From Pseudomonas sp. RSB 5.4 (lineage in GTDB: Bacteria; Pseudomonadota; Gammaproteobacteria; Pseudomonadales; Pseudomonadaceae): a stretch of 64,000 nt of DNA. This document shows, piece after piece, positions 38,398 to 46,332 of the stretch. The DNA lies in contig NZ_CP146986.1 of the NCBI RefSeq assembly GCF_037126175.1, forward strand, positions 372,001 to 436,000, in the 5' to 3' direction. Both the position numbers and the translations under genes were made by a program. The notes under the pieces were generated by a model, which ran no database searches, had not been told where the DNA came from, and worked only from the letters and a program-made list of their open reading frames with translations. How positions within the stretch are numbered: the stretch's first letter is position 1; each line of letters starts with the position of its first letter.

Positions 38398-38428
38398 AAA
38401 ATGCCAGGCATTGCGCCTGGCATTTTTG
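38398..38428 (+). terminator. terminator after ybaB
   Basis: AAAATGCCAGGC and GCCTGGCATTTTT pair around a short ATTGC loop and end in TTTTTG. Confidence 0.88.
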
Positions 38429-38459
38429 TTTCTGCCTGATCGTCATGTGTTGGCGGGGC

Positions 38460-38540
38460 TGACGCCTTCGCGAGCAAGCCCGCTCCCACATGTTGAAATG
38501 CATTCCCCTGTGGGAGCGGGCTTGCTCGCGAAGGCGTCGA
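38460..38540. repeat. REP family A doublet
   Basis: Inverted REP cores with the outer GACGCCTTCGCG arms also paired, between ybaB and the CurA-like gene. Confidence 0.9.
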
Positions 38541-38632
38541 CTCGGACCAACTGAAGAAACATCGAACCCACCGCCGCCGCCAAAGGTCTGCTCCCTATAC
38601 CCCCGAATTCCCCCTTCACAGGAGACGCTGAC

Positions 38633-39667
38633 ATGTCCGACCCTCTGACCCTCAATCAACGCTTCGTCCTCGCCTCGCGCCCGGTTGGCGCGCCGACTCC
38701 GGAAGACTTCCGTCTGGAGCGCGAAGCGTTGCCGGACCTCGAAGACGGGCAGGTGCTGCTCAAGACCCTGTACCTGTCGCTGGACCCGTACATGCGCGGA
38801 CGCATGAGCGACGCGCCGTCCTACGCCGCGCCGGTACAAATCGGCGAAGTGATGACCGGTGGCGCTGTCAGCCGTGTCGAGGATTCGCGTCATCCAAAAT
38901 TCCACCCGGGCGATCTGGTGGTCGGCCTGACCGGCTGGCAGAGCCACAGCATCAGTGACGGGCGCAACATCATGCCGATCCCGTCCGGCCTGCCGAGCCC
39001 GTCGATGGCCCTCGGTGTGCTGGGCATGCCGGGGATGACCGCGTACATGGGGCTGATCGACATCGGTCAGCCGAAAGAAGGTGAAACCTTGGTGGTGGCT
39101 GCCGCGTCCGGTGCCGTCGGCTCGGTGGTCGGTCAGGTCGCGAAGATCAAGGGCCTGCGCGCGGTCGGCGTGGCCGGTGGCGCCGACAAATGCAAATACG
39201 TGGTCGAGGAGTTGGGTTTTGATGCCTGCATCGATCACAAGGCGCCGGACTTTGCCGAACAACTGGCCAAGGCTTGCCCGAAAGGCATCGACATCTATTA
39301 CGAGAACGTCGGCGGGCATGTGTTCGATGCCGTGGTGCCGCTGCTCAACCCCAAGGCGCGGATCCCGCTGTGCGGGCTGATCGCCGGTTACAACGCTTCC
39401 GAAGCGCCGAAAGGCCCGGATCGTCTGCCGATGCTGCAGCGCACGCTGCTGACCAAGCGGGTGCGGATTCAGGGCTTCATCGTCTTTGATGACTACGGCG
39501 ATCGTCAGCCGGAATTCATCAGCCACATGGTGCCGTGGGTGCGCGACGGCAAGGTCAAATTCCGCGAAGACGTGGTCGAGGGCCTGGAGCAGGCGCCCGA
39601 GGCGTTTATGGGTCTGCTGGAAGGGCGCAACTTCGGCAAACTGGTGGTGAAGGTTGCCCAGGACTGA
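38633..39667 (+). CDS. NADP-dependent oxidoreductase, zinc-independent MDR family (CurA/leukotriene B4 dehydrogenase-like)
   Basis: 344 residues. Substrate-side motif LDPYMRGRM near residue 50 and cofactor motif AASGAVGSVVGQVAKIKG near 160 are those of the medium-chain reductase subfamily that includes E. coli CurA. YYENVGGHVFDAVVPLL near 225 is another signature. No structural zinc Cys cluster is present. Such enzymes reduce alpha,beta-unsaturated ketones with NADPH. ATG 38633 follows AGGAGACGCTGAC. It separates ybaB from recR. Confidence 0.9.
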   Translation: MSDPLTLNQRFVLASRPVGAPTPEDFRLEREALPDLEDGQVLLKTLYLSLDPYMRGRMSDAPSYAAPVQIGEVMTGGAVSRVEDSRHPKFHPGDLVVGLTGWQSHSISDGRNIMPIPSGLPSPSMALGVLGMPGMTAYMGLIDIGQPKEGETLVVAAASGAVGSVVGQVAKIKGLRAVGVAGGADKCKYVVEELGFDACIDHKAPDFAEQLAKACPKGIDIYYENVGGHVFDAVVPLLNPKARIPLCGLIAGYNASEAPKGPDRLPMLQRTLLTKRVRIQGFIVFDDYGDRQPEFISHMVPWVRDGKVKFREDVVEGLEQAPEAFMGLLEGRNFGKLVVKVAQD

Positions 39668-39733
39668 GCATTTGACGCTGGCCGGAGGCGCGGGTATAAA
39701 CCGCGTCTCGTTGTTTTGTCGGACTTTTTACCC

Positions 39734-40336
39734 ATGAGCTTCAGCCCTTTGATTCGCCAACTGATCGACGCCCTGCGCACTTTGCCGGGTGTGGGCCAGA
39801 AAACCGCCCAGCGCATGGCGTTGCAGTTGCTCGAACGTGATCGCAGCGGCGGCACGCGCCTGGCCCAGGCCCTGAGCCAGGCCATGGAAGGGGTGGGTCA
39901 CTGCCGTCAGTGCCGCACGCTGACCGAAGACGATCTGTGCCCGCAATGCGCCGACACGCGCCGCGACGATACGCTGTTGTGCGTGGTGGAAGGGCCGATG
40001 GACGTGTATGCAGTGGAACAGACCGGTTTCCGTGGCCGCTACTTCGTGCTCAAGGGCCACCTGTCGCCGCTCGACGGCCTGGGCCCGGAAGCCATCGGTA
40101 TTCCGCAGTTGATGGCGCGTATTGAAGAGGCGGGCACGTTTACCGAGGTCATCCTCGCCACCAACCCGACGGTGGAAGGTGAGGCGACCGCGCATTACAT
40201 CGCCCAACTTCTGGCCAACAAAGGCCTGATCGCCTCGCGGATTGCCCACGGCGTACCGCTGGGTGGGGAGCTGGAGTTGGTCGATGGCGGGACGCTGGCG
40301 CATTCGTTTGCCGGGCGCAAGCCGATTTCTCTCTGA
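39734..40336 (+). CDS. recR: recombination mediator RecR
   Basis: 200 residues. The N-terminal helix-hairpin-helix ([20 protein letters not shown]) is followed by a zinc finger (CRQC...CPQC), a Toprim domain ([20 protein letters not shown]) and the C-terminal Walker B-like segment ([15 protein letters not shown]). RecR with RecF/RecO loads RecA on gaps. ATG 39734 gives [14 protein letters not shown]; the in-frame TTG at 39716 is rejected. Confidence 0.96.
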   Translation: MSFSPLIRQLIDALRTLPGVGQKTAQRMALQLLERDRSGGTRLAQALSQAMEGVGHCRQCRTLTEDDLCPQCADTRRDDTLLCVVEGPMDVYAVEQTGFRGRYFVLKGHLSPLDGLGPEAIGIPQLMARIEEAGTFTEVILATNPTVEGEATAHYIAQLLANKGLIASRIAHGVPLGGELELVDGGTLAHSFAGRKPISL

Positions 40337-40355
40337 GTTACAGGGTGTCTGAGCA

Positions 40356-40429
40356 GACGCCTTCGCGAGCAAGCCCGCTCCCACAATGGAATGCATCCTC
40401 CTGTGGGAGCGGGCTTGCTCGCGAATGGC
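40356..40429. repeat. REP family A doublet
   Basis: Two inverted REP cores separated by ~22 bp between recR and the acyl-CoA dehydrogenase gene. Confidence 0.9.
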
Positions 40430-40518
40430 GCACCTCGGTCTGACTGATTCACACAAACCTATTGAAAACCAAGCAAGCGCTCGGTTAACGTCGGCCAACC
40501 CTTCAGTGGAGTTCGCCG

Positions 40519-41667
40519 ATGCCTGCCTTCCAGGAATACTTCGACCCCAGCCACCAAATGGTCCGCGATAGCGTCAGACGTTTCGTCGAGCGCGAGATCC
40601 TGCCGGACATCGATGCGTGGGAAGAAGCCGAAAGCTTTCCCCGGGAGCTGTACCTGAAAGCCGGGGCGGCGGGGATTCTCGGCATCGGTTATCCCGAAGC
40701 GCTGGGTGGCAGCCACGAAGGTGATGTGTTCGCCAAGGTTGCCGCCAGCGAGGAGCTGATGCGCTGCGGCTCCGGTGGTTTGGTCGCCGGCCTCGGTTCG
40801 CTGGATATCGGCCTGCCACCGATCGTCAAATGGGCCCGGCCCGAGGTGCGCGACCGTGTCGTGCCGTCAGTGCTCAGCGGCGAGAAAATCAGCGCACTGG
40901 CGATTACCGAACCCGGCGGCGGTTCCGACGTCGCCAACCTGCAAACCCGCGCCGTGCGTGACGGCGATGTCTACCGGGTGAGTGGCAGCAAGACCTTCAT
41001 CACCAGTGGCGTACGCGCCGATTTCTACACCGTCGCAGTGCGCACCGGAGCGCCGGGTTTCGGCGGCATCAGCCTGCTGTTGATCGAGAAGGGCACCCCA
41101 GGCTTCAGCGTAGGCCGCCAGCTGAAGAAAATGGGCTGGTGGGCCTCGGACACCGCTGAACTGTTCTTCGACGATTGCAGGGTGCCTGTGGGCAATCTGA
41201 TCGGCGCGGAGAACATGGGGTTTGCCTGCATCATGGGCAATTTCCAGAGCGAACGGCTGGCGCTGGCGCTGATGGCCAACATGACTTCGCAGCTGGCATT
41301 GGAAGAGGCGCTGAAATGGGCGCGCGAGCGTGAGGCGTTCGGCAAACCGATCGGCAAGTTCCAGGTGATCAAGCATCGGCTGGCCGAAATGGCCACGGCA
41401 CTGGAAGTATCGCGCGAGTTCACCTACCGCCAGGCGGCGAAAATGGCGGCGGGGCAGAGCGTGATCAAGGAGATTTCCATGGCCAAGAACGTTGCCACGG
41501 ACACCTCCGACCGGATCACTAGCGAAGCGGTGCAGATTCTTGGTGGTCTGGGTTACATGCGCGAAAGTCTGGTGGAGCGGCTGTATCGGGATAACCGCAT
41601 TCTGTCGATCGGCGGCGGGACGCGGGAGGTGATGAACGAGATCATCAGCAAGCAGATGGGGCTTTGA
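40519..41667 (+). CDS. acyl-CoA dehydrogenase
   Basis: 382 residues with N-terminal helical, beta-barrel and C-terminal helical acyl-CoA dehydrogenase domains. FAD contacts are visible in ALAITEPGGGSDVANLQTRA, a second conserved segment is ERLALALMANMTSQLALEEA, and the C-terminal IGGGTREVMNEIISKQMGL is the usual end. It would oxidise an acyl-CoA to the enoyl-CoA with electron transfer to ETF. Chain-length or branched-chain preference cannot be read from the sequence. It appears monocistronic. Confidence 0.92.
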   Translation: MPAFQEYFDPSHQMVRDSVRRFVEREILPDIDAWEEAESFPRELYLKAGAAGILGIGYPEALGGSHEGDVFAKVAASEELMRCGSGGLVAGLGSLDIGLPPIVKWARPEVRDRVVPSVLSGEKISALAITEPGGGSDVANLQTRAVRDGDVYRVSGSKTFITSGVRADFYTVAVRTGAPGFGGISLLLIEKGTPGFSVGRQLKKMGWWASDTAELFFDDCRVPVGNLIGAENMGFACIMGNFQSERLALALMANMTSQLALEEALKWAREREAFGKPIGKFQVIKHRLAEMATALEVSREFTYRQAAKMAAGQSVIKEISMAKNVATDTSDRITSEAVQILGGLGYMRESLVERLYRDNRILSIGGGTREVMNEIISKQMGL

Positions 41668-41687
41668 ATCTTTGGTGATGCTACTGG

Positions 41688-41763
41688 CCCCTTCGCGAGC
41701 AAGCTCGCTCCCACAGGAGAATGCATTCAACTGTGGGAGCGAGCTTGCTCGCGAAGGCGGCCT
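41688..41763. repeat. REP family A doublet
   Basis: CTTCGCGAGCAAGCTCGCTC and its inverted partner lie between the convergent acyl-CoA dehydrogenase and apt genes. Confidence 0.9.
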
Positions 41764-41775
41764 GAAGGGCGCTAC

Positions 41776-42324
41776 TTATTTATCGGTCAACGCAAACTGC
41801 GTCAGACAGAAAGTAGGAATCCCCATGTCTTCCAGACGCTGCGACCCACCCAGCTCCGGCAGATCAATGATCGCCGCCGCTTCATGCACCCGCGCGCCCA
41901 TGCGGCGGATCAGGTTGGCGGCTGCGATCAGCGTGCCACCGGTGGCAATCAGGTCATCGAACATCACCACCGAATCGCCTTCACACAGGCTGTCGGCGTG
42001 CACTTCGAGGAACGCTTCGCCGTATTCGGTCGCATAACCCTCGGCCAATACGTCCGCCGGCAGTTTGCCCTGCTTGCGGAACAGCACCAGCGGCTTGTTC
42101 AGCTGGTAGGCCAGCACCGAGCCGATCAGGAAACCGCGCGCATCCATCGCGCCGATGTGGGTGAAGTCGGCTTCCACATAACGGTGGGCGAAGCTGTCCA
42201 TCACCAGGCGCAGGGCCTTGGGCGACTGGAACAGCGGGGTGATGTCGCGAAAGATCACGCCCGGTTTCGGGAAGTCGATCACGGGGCGGATCAGGGATTT
42301 GATGTCGAAGGAGTCGAAGACCAT
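41776..42324 (-). CDS. apt: adenine phosphoribosyltransferase
   Basis: 182 residues. The PRPP-binding motif [14 protein letters not shown] sits near residue 125, and the N-terminal part holds [14 protein letters not shown], a signature of bacterial Apt. It salvages adenine to AMP. The frame is open to 42351, but ATG 42324 ([12 protein letters not shown]) is the conserved start. The gene lies immediately downstream of anr on the same strand with a ~78 bp gap. Confidence 0.95.
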   Translation of the reverse strand: MVFDSFDIKSLIRPVIDFPKPGVIFRDITPLFQSPKALRLVMDSFAHRYVEADFTHIGAMDARGFLIGSVLAYQLNKPLVLFRKQGKLPADVLAEGYATEYGEAFLEVHADSLCEGDSVVMFDDLIATGGTLIAAANLIRRMGARVHEAAAIIDLPELGGSQRLEDMGIPTFCLTQFALTDK

Positions 42325-42402
42325 CGTCGAGGTGTCCTGGCAGGGCTGCAAACGGCGCAGTATACCCGCGGCTGAAACGCTTCGCTCAACCGCGGATCGA
42401 GA

Positions 42403-43137
42403 TCAGCCTTCGAGCGAACCGCCGGCCAGGGCACAGAGCTGGATCGGGTCGAGGATGTGAATCTCTTTGCCCTCGGCGGCGATCAGTTCGTTCTGCTGGA
42501 ACCGGGTAAACACCCGGGACACGGTTTCCACCGCCAGGCCCAGATAGTTGCCGATTTCGTTGCGCGACATGCTCAGGCGGAACTGGTTGGCCGAGAACCC
42601 GCGAGCGCGGAAACGTGCGGACAGGTTGACCAGGAACGTGGCGATGCGCTCGTCGGCGGTTTTCTTCGACAGCAGCAGCATCATTTGCTGATCGTCGCGG
42701 ATCTCGCGGCTCATCACCCGCATCAACTGGCGGCGCAGCTGTGGCAGTTGCAGGGCCAGTTCGTCGAGGCGTTCGAAGGGAATTTCACAGACCGAGGTGG
42801 TTTCCAGCGCCTGGGCCGACACCGGGTGTTTCTCGGTGTCCATGCCGGACAGACCGACCAGTTCGCTCGGCAGGTGGAAACCGGTCAGTTGTTCTTCGCC
42901 GCTGTCGCTCAGGCTGAAGGTCTTCAGGGCGCCGGAGCGTACTGCATAAACGGAATCGAAAGTGTCGCCCTGGCGGAACAGGAACTCGCCCTTTTTCAGC
43001 GGGCGGCCACGTTTAACGATTTCGTCCAGCGCATCCATGTCTTCCAGATTCAGAGAAAGTGGCAGGCAGAGAGGAGCCAGGCTGCAATCCTTGCAATGGG
43101 CCTGGTTGTGAGCGCGCAGTTTAACTGGCTCGGACAT
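42403..43137 (-). CDS. anr: oxygen-sensing transcriptional regulator Anr (FNR family)
   Basis: 244 residues. The [4Fe-4S] ligands are Cys15, 18, 24 and Cys117, the same spacing as E. coli FNR. A cNMP-binding-like beta roll (25-140) and a dimerisation helix precede a C-terminal helix-turn-helix ([20 protein letters not shown]) whose recognition helix fits TTGAT-N4-ATCAA sites. It activates microaerobic genes, and such sites occur in this window before hemN, ccoG and ccoN2. ATG 43137 is the start. Confidence 0.97.
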   Translation of the reverse strand: MSEPVKLRAHNQAHCKDCSLAPLCLPLSLNLEDMDALDEIVKRGRPLKKGEFLFRQGDTFDSVYAVRSGALKTFSLSDSGEEQLTGFHLPSELVGLSGMDTEKHPVSAQALETTSVCEIPFERLDELALQLPQLRRQLMRVMSREIRDDQQMMLLLSKKTADERIATFLVNLSARFRARGFSANQFRLSMSRNEIGNYLGLAVETVSRVFTRFQQNELIAAEGKEIHILDPIQLCALAGGSLEG

Positions 43138-43292
43138 TTCTTAAATCCTTGTGGGAAAACACACATAAGCCGTAAGGGTAACCCACGGGAGGACATTCAG
43201 GCCAGTCTGCGGCGAGTTTGTCCCACGGGCGTAAAGCCGCAGGGCAAGTGGCCGATAAAGGGGTATCACCACGCATGCAAGGAATCGCTTCG

Positions 43293-43775
43293 ATGGCCGT
43301 CATTGACACGCTGAACCCCGGTAACAGCGGCGTTGCGTCTGTACCGAGCACCACCAGGACGGTGTCCGGCGACGAGCAGAATGCTGACTCGGCGTCGCTG
43401 GCAACCCCGACCTTGGTCGAGGGTGTCAAAGTGTCGCTGTCCCATGCCTCGATCGAAAAAGCCTTCAGCGCCGGTGGCGAGAACAGCGACATCGAAGACA
43501 GTGGCCTGCCGGAAAACGTCCAGCAATTGCTGAAGATGATCCGCAAACTGCAAAAGGAAATCGCCGAGAAGAAAGCCCGGATGGCGGCGGTCATGGCTGA
43601 CAAGAGGCTGACCAACGAAGCCAAGGTCAACATGCTCGCCGCACTGCGTGGCGCCATCGCCGCGCTGAATACCGGGCTGATCAGCGCCAACCTGGCCCTG
43701 TCCAAAGTCATGGACCAGTCCGGCCTCACCTCCGAGCAGAACCTCAAGCTCGGCTCACTGCTGACGAAAAACTAG
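43293..43775 (+). CDS. hypothetical protein, coiled-coil
   Basis: 160 residues, no signal peptide and no recognised domain. Residues ~80-130 form a likely coiled coil (QQLLKMIRKLQKEIAEKKARM) and are followed by an Ala-rich helical tail. In-frame starts exist at 43218 and 43275, but AAGGAA 43279-43284 fits ATG 43293. A hypothetical gene occupies the same place between anr and hemN in P. aeruginosa. Its TAG stop overlaps the TAG stop of convergent hemN through the shared palindrome CTAG. Confidence 0.7.
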   Translation: MAVIDTLNPGNSGVASVPSTTRTVSGDEQNADSASLATPTLVEGVKVSLSHASIEKAFSAGGENSDIEDSGLPENVQQLLKMIRKLQKEIAEKKARMAAVMADKRLTNEAKVNMLAALRGAIAALNTGLISANLALSKVMDQSGLTSEQNLKLGSLLTKN

Positions 43776-45154
43776 ATCACCCGCGAAAAGCGCTGCCGGT
43801 TCTGCTGTTCCAGATACGCGTCGAATACCATGCACACCGAGCGCACCAGCAGGCGTCCGGCCGGCAGCACTTCGATCCGCTCGCGTTCCAGATTGATCAG
43901 CCCATCGTTGGCCATGCCTTGCAGTTGCGGCCACAGCGCGCCGAAGTAACCCTGAAAATCGATGTTGAACGCCTGCTCGATTTCGGCGAATTCCAGGCTG
44001 AAATTGCAGATCAGTTGCTGGATCACCGCGCGACGCAGGCGATCGTCGGCATTGCACACCAGGCCCCGGCTGGTCGCCAGTTGCGCTGCGGCCAGGGTGG
44101 TCTGGTACTGATTCAGATCGCTATTGTTCTGGCAGTAGAGATCGCCGATCTGGCTGATCGCCGACACCCCCAGACCAATCAGATCGCAATGGCCGTGGGT
44201 GGTGTAGCCCTGGAAGTTGCGCTGCAGGGTCTGTTCTTCCTGAGCGATCGCCAGCTCATCATCGGGCAGGGCGAAGTGGTCCATGCCGATGTAGCGGTAG
44301 CCGGCGGCGGTCAGTTGTTCGATGGTGCGCTGGAGCATTTCCAGTTTTTGCGCAGGGCTTGGCAGTTCGTGGCTGTTGATCCGCCGCTGCGGCATGAAGC
44401 GCTCCGGCAAGTGCGCGTAGTTGAACACCGAGAGTCGGTCCGGTTGCAGGCTGATGACTTCCTCGACAGTGCGCGCGAAGTTTTCCGGGGTCTGCTTGGG
44501 CAGGCCATAGATCAGGTCGATGTTGATCGAGCGAAATTGCAGGGTGCGCGCCGCGTCGATCACAGCGCGGGTCTCCTCAAGGCTTTGCAGGCGATTGACC
44601 GCGCGCTGCACCGCCGGATCAAGGTCTTGCAGGCCGATGCTGACCCGGTTGAAACCCAGTTCACGCAGCAGGCCCATGGTCGACCAGTCGGCCTCGCGCG
44701 GGTCGATCTCGATGCCGTAATCGCCGGAATCGTCATCCAGCAGATTGAAGTGTTTGCGCAGGTGCGCCATCAACTGGCGCAGTTCGTCATGGCTGAGAAA
44801 GGTCGGGGTGCCACCGCCGAAGTGCAACTGCTCGACTTTCTGCGTCGGTTCCAGGTGGCAGGCGATCAACTGGATTTCCTGCTCCAGGCGCTGAAGATAC
44901 GGCTGTGCCCGCCCGCGATCCTTGGTGATGACTTTGTTGCAGGCGCAGTAGTAGCAAATGTTCGCGCAGAACGGCACGTGCACATAAAGAGACAACGGGC
45001 GCAGCGCCTTGCGGCTGTCGCGCAGGGCATGGAACAGGTCGAAGGTGCCGACCTGGCTGTTGAATTGCACGGCCGTCGGATACGAGGTGTAGCGCGGCCC
45101 CGCCAGGTCGTAGCGGCGGATCAGATCAGTGTCCCAACGAATGGCGTCGAGCAT
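43772..45154 (-). CDS. hemN: oxygen-independent coproporphyrinogen III oxidase
   Basis: 460 residues, a radical SAM enzyme with the CxxxCxxC cluster motif at Cys63, 67, 70 (CANICYYC) and GGGTPTFLS following. It converts coproporphyrinogen III to protoporphyrinogen IX without oxygen, supplying haem for cbb3 oxidases under microaerobic conditions. The frame is open to 45376, but ATG 45154 has GGGGGAAT upstream and gives the family N-terminus. A perfect Anr box lies ~70 bp upstream. Confidence 0.96.
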   Translation of the reverse strand: MLDAIRWDTDLIRRYDLAGPRYTSYPTAVQFNSQVGTFDLFHALRDSRKALRPLSLYVHVPFCANICYYCACNKVITKDRGRAQPYLQRLEQEIQLIACHLEPTQKVEQLHFGGGTPTFLSHDELRQLMAHLRKHFNLLDDDSGDYGIEIDPREADWSTMGLLRELGFNRVSIGLQDLDPAVQRAVNRLQSLEETRAVIDAARTLQFRSINIDLIYGLPKQTPENFARTVEEVISLQPDRLSVFNYAHLPERFMPQRRINSHELPSPAQKLEMLQRTIEQLTAAGYRYIGMDHFALPDDELAIAQEEQTLQRNFQGYTTHGHCDLIGLGVSAISQIGDLYCQNNSDLNQYQTTLAAAQLATSRGLVCNADDRLRRAVIQQLICNFSLEFAEIEQAFNIDFQGYFGALWPQLQGMANDGLINLERERIEVLPAGRLLVRSVCMVFDAYLEQQNRQRFSRVI

Positions 45155-45189
45155 GCGGGCATTCCCCCGGATAGGCTGGCAGTGTGGCG

Positions 45190-45231
45190 AGTCTATCGGG
45201 GTGCGGCGACGGGGCTCTTGATTTGCATCAA
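45190..45231 (-). promoter_or_regulatory. Anr box and -10 element of hemN
   Basis: TTGATTTGCATCAA at 45218-45231 is a perfect FNR/Anr site. TAGACT on the minus strand (45190-45195) is centred ~32 bp from the box centre, as expected for a class II Anr-activated promoter. The hemN ATG is at 45154. Confidence 0.85.
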
Positions 45232-45255
45232 CGGCGTATTGGTAATGACTGCTTT

Positions 45256-45377
45256 TGTGGCGAGGGGATTTATCCCCGATCGACTGCGAAGCAGTCGTAA
45301 AGCCTATGTACGCGGTGTCACTGGAGGAATGTCGGGGTGCGCTTCGCACACCATCGGGGATAAATCCCCTCACCACA
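45256..45377. repeat. family B palindromic repeat pair
   Basis: TGTGGCGAGGGGATTTATCC pairs with GGATAAATCCCCTCACCACA. It lies between hemN and the DsbD_2-type gene. Confidence 0.8.
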
Positions 45378-45421
45378 ATAAATCCTTCCCCACAATGAAT
45401 CTTCTCAGGGCTGTGGTCAGG

Positions 45422-46105
45422 TCAGTGACCCATCAACCAATGTTGGTGAGGGCCAGGAAGCGTCCAGATCCCGAACAGAATCACCAGCAAGCCCCCGGCC
45501 ATGCGCACGCTGCGTTTGCGCAGCAACGCCGTCACCCGCTCGGCCGCCAGCCCTGTGGCGAGCAGCACCGGCCACGTCCCCAGCCCGAACGCCAGCATCA
45601 ACAGCGCACTGTCCAGCGCATTGCCCTGGCTCGCCGACCACAGCAGCGTGCTGTAAACCAGTCCGCAGGGTAGCCAGCCCCACAGCGCGCCGAGCAGCAA
45701 CGCGCGGGGCAAACTCGACACCGGCAGCAGCCGATTGGCCACCGGCTGAATGTAACGCCACAAACCGCGACCCAGGCTTTCGATGCGGGTCAGGCCGCTC
45801 CACCAACCGGCCAGATACAGGCCCATCGCAATCAGCAGCAACCCGGCGAGGATGCGCATGAACATCGCCGCCGGGCTGTTCGCCACCGCCCAACCGGCGA
45901 GGCCGATCAGCAGTCCAGCGGTCGCGTAACTGAGGATCCGTCCGAGGTTGTACGCCACCAGCAAACGAAACCGCCGGCTGCGCTGTTCCTTGGGAATCGC
46001 CAGGGTCAGCGCGCCCATCAGGCCGCCGCACATGCCCAGGCAATGCCCGCCACCGAGCAAACCGAGGATCAGCGCCGAGACCAGCAGGGGCGCCAGCTCA
46101 AGCAT
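45422..46105 (-). CDS. DsbD_2/UreH-like (SafE-type) membrane protein of the ccoGHIS cluster
   Basis: 227 residues with about six membrane helices. Cys-containing motifs GGHCLGMCGGLMGAL near residue 20 and WGWLPCGLVYS near 145 are typical of the DsbD_2 family often found after ccoS. It may carry electrons or metal for cytochrome assembly. The start overlaps ccoS by 8 bp, so it is the last gene of the ccoG-H-I-S operon. Role in cbb3 maturation is inferred from position. Confidence 0.85.
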   Translation of the reverse strand: MLELAPLLVSALILGLLGGGHCLGMCGGLMGALTLAIPKEQRSRRFRLLVAYNLGRILSYATAGLLIGLAGWAVANSPAAMFMRILAGLLLIAMGLYLAGWWSGLTRIESLGRGLWRYIQPVANRLLPVSSLPRALLLGALWGWLPCGLVYSTLLWSASQGNALDSALLMLAFGLGTWPVLLATGLAAERVTALLRKRSVRMAGGLLVILFGIWTLPGPHQHWLMGH

Positions 46106-46310
46106 GGGGTGGCGCCTTGTCGTGCGGTTTGTCGGATTTGGCTTCGTCCACGGCGGCGGTGTGGTTCGGGTCCTGATCGTCGAACAGGATGCTGTGGGCC
46201 GGGCCGTCGAGGTCGTCGTACTGCCCGCTGTCCACCGCCCAGAAGAAGATGTACACGGCGATGGCCACGATTAGCAGGGCGGCCGGGATCATCACGTAAA
46301 GAGCTGGCAT
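46098..46310 (-). CDS. ccoS: cbb3 oxidase maturation protein CcoS
   Basis: 70 residues. A single N-terminal membrane helix (PALYVMIPAALLIVAIAVYI) is followed by FFWAVDSGQYDDLDGP, the hallmark of CcoS/FixS. It is needed for cofactor insertion into cbb3 oxidase. It lies 22 bp downstream of ccoI. Confidence 0.94.
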   Translation of the reverse strand: MPALYVMIPAALLIVAIAVYIFFWAVDSGQYDDLDGPAHSILFDDQDPNHTAAVDEAKSDKPHDKAPPHA

Positions 46311-46332
46311 CGGTACTCCAGGGTCGTGCGGC

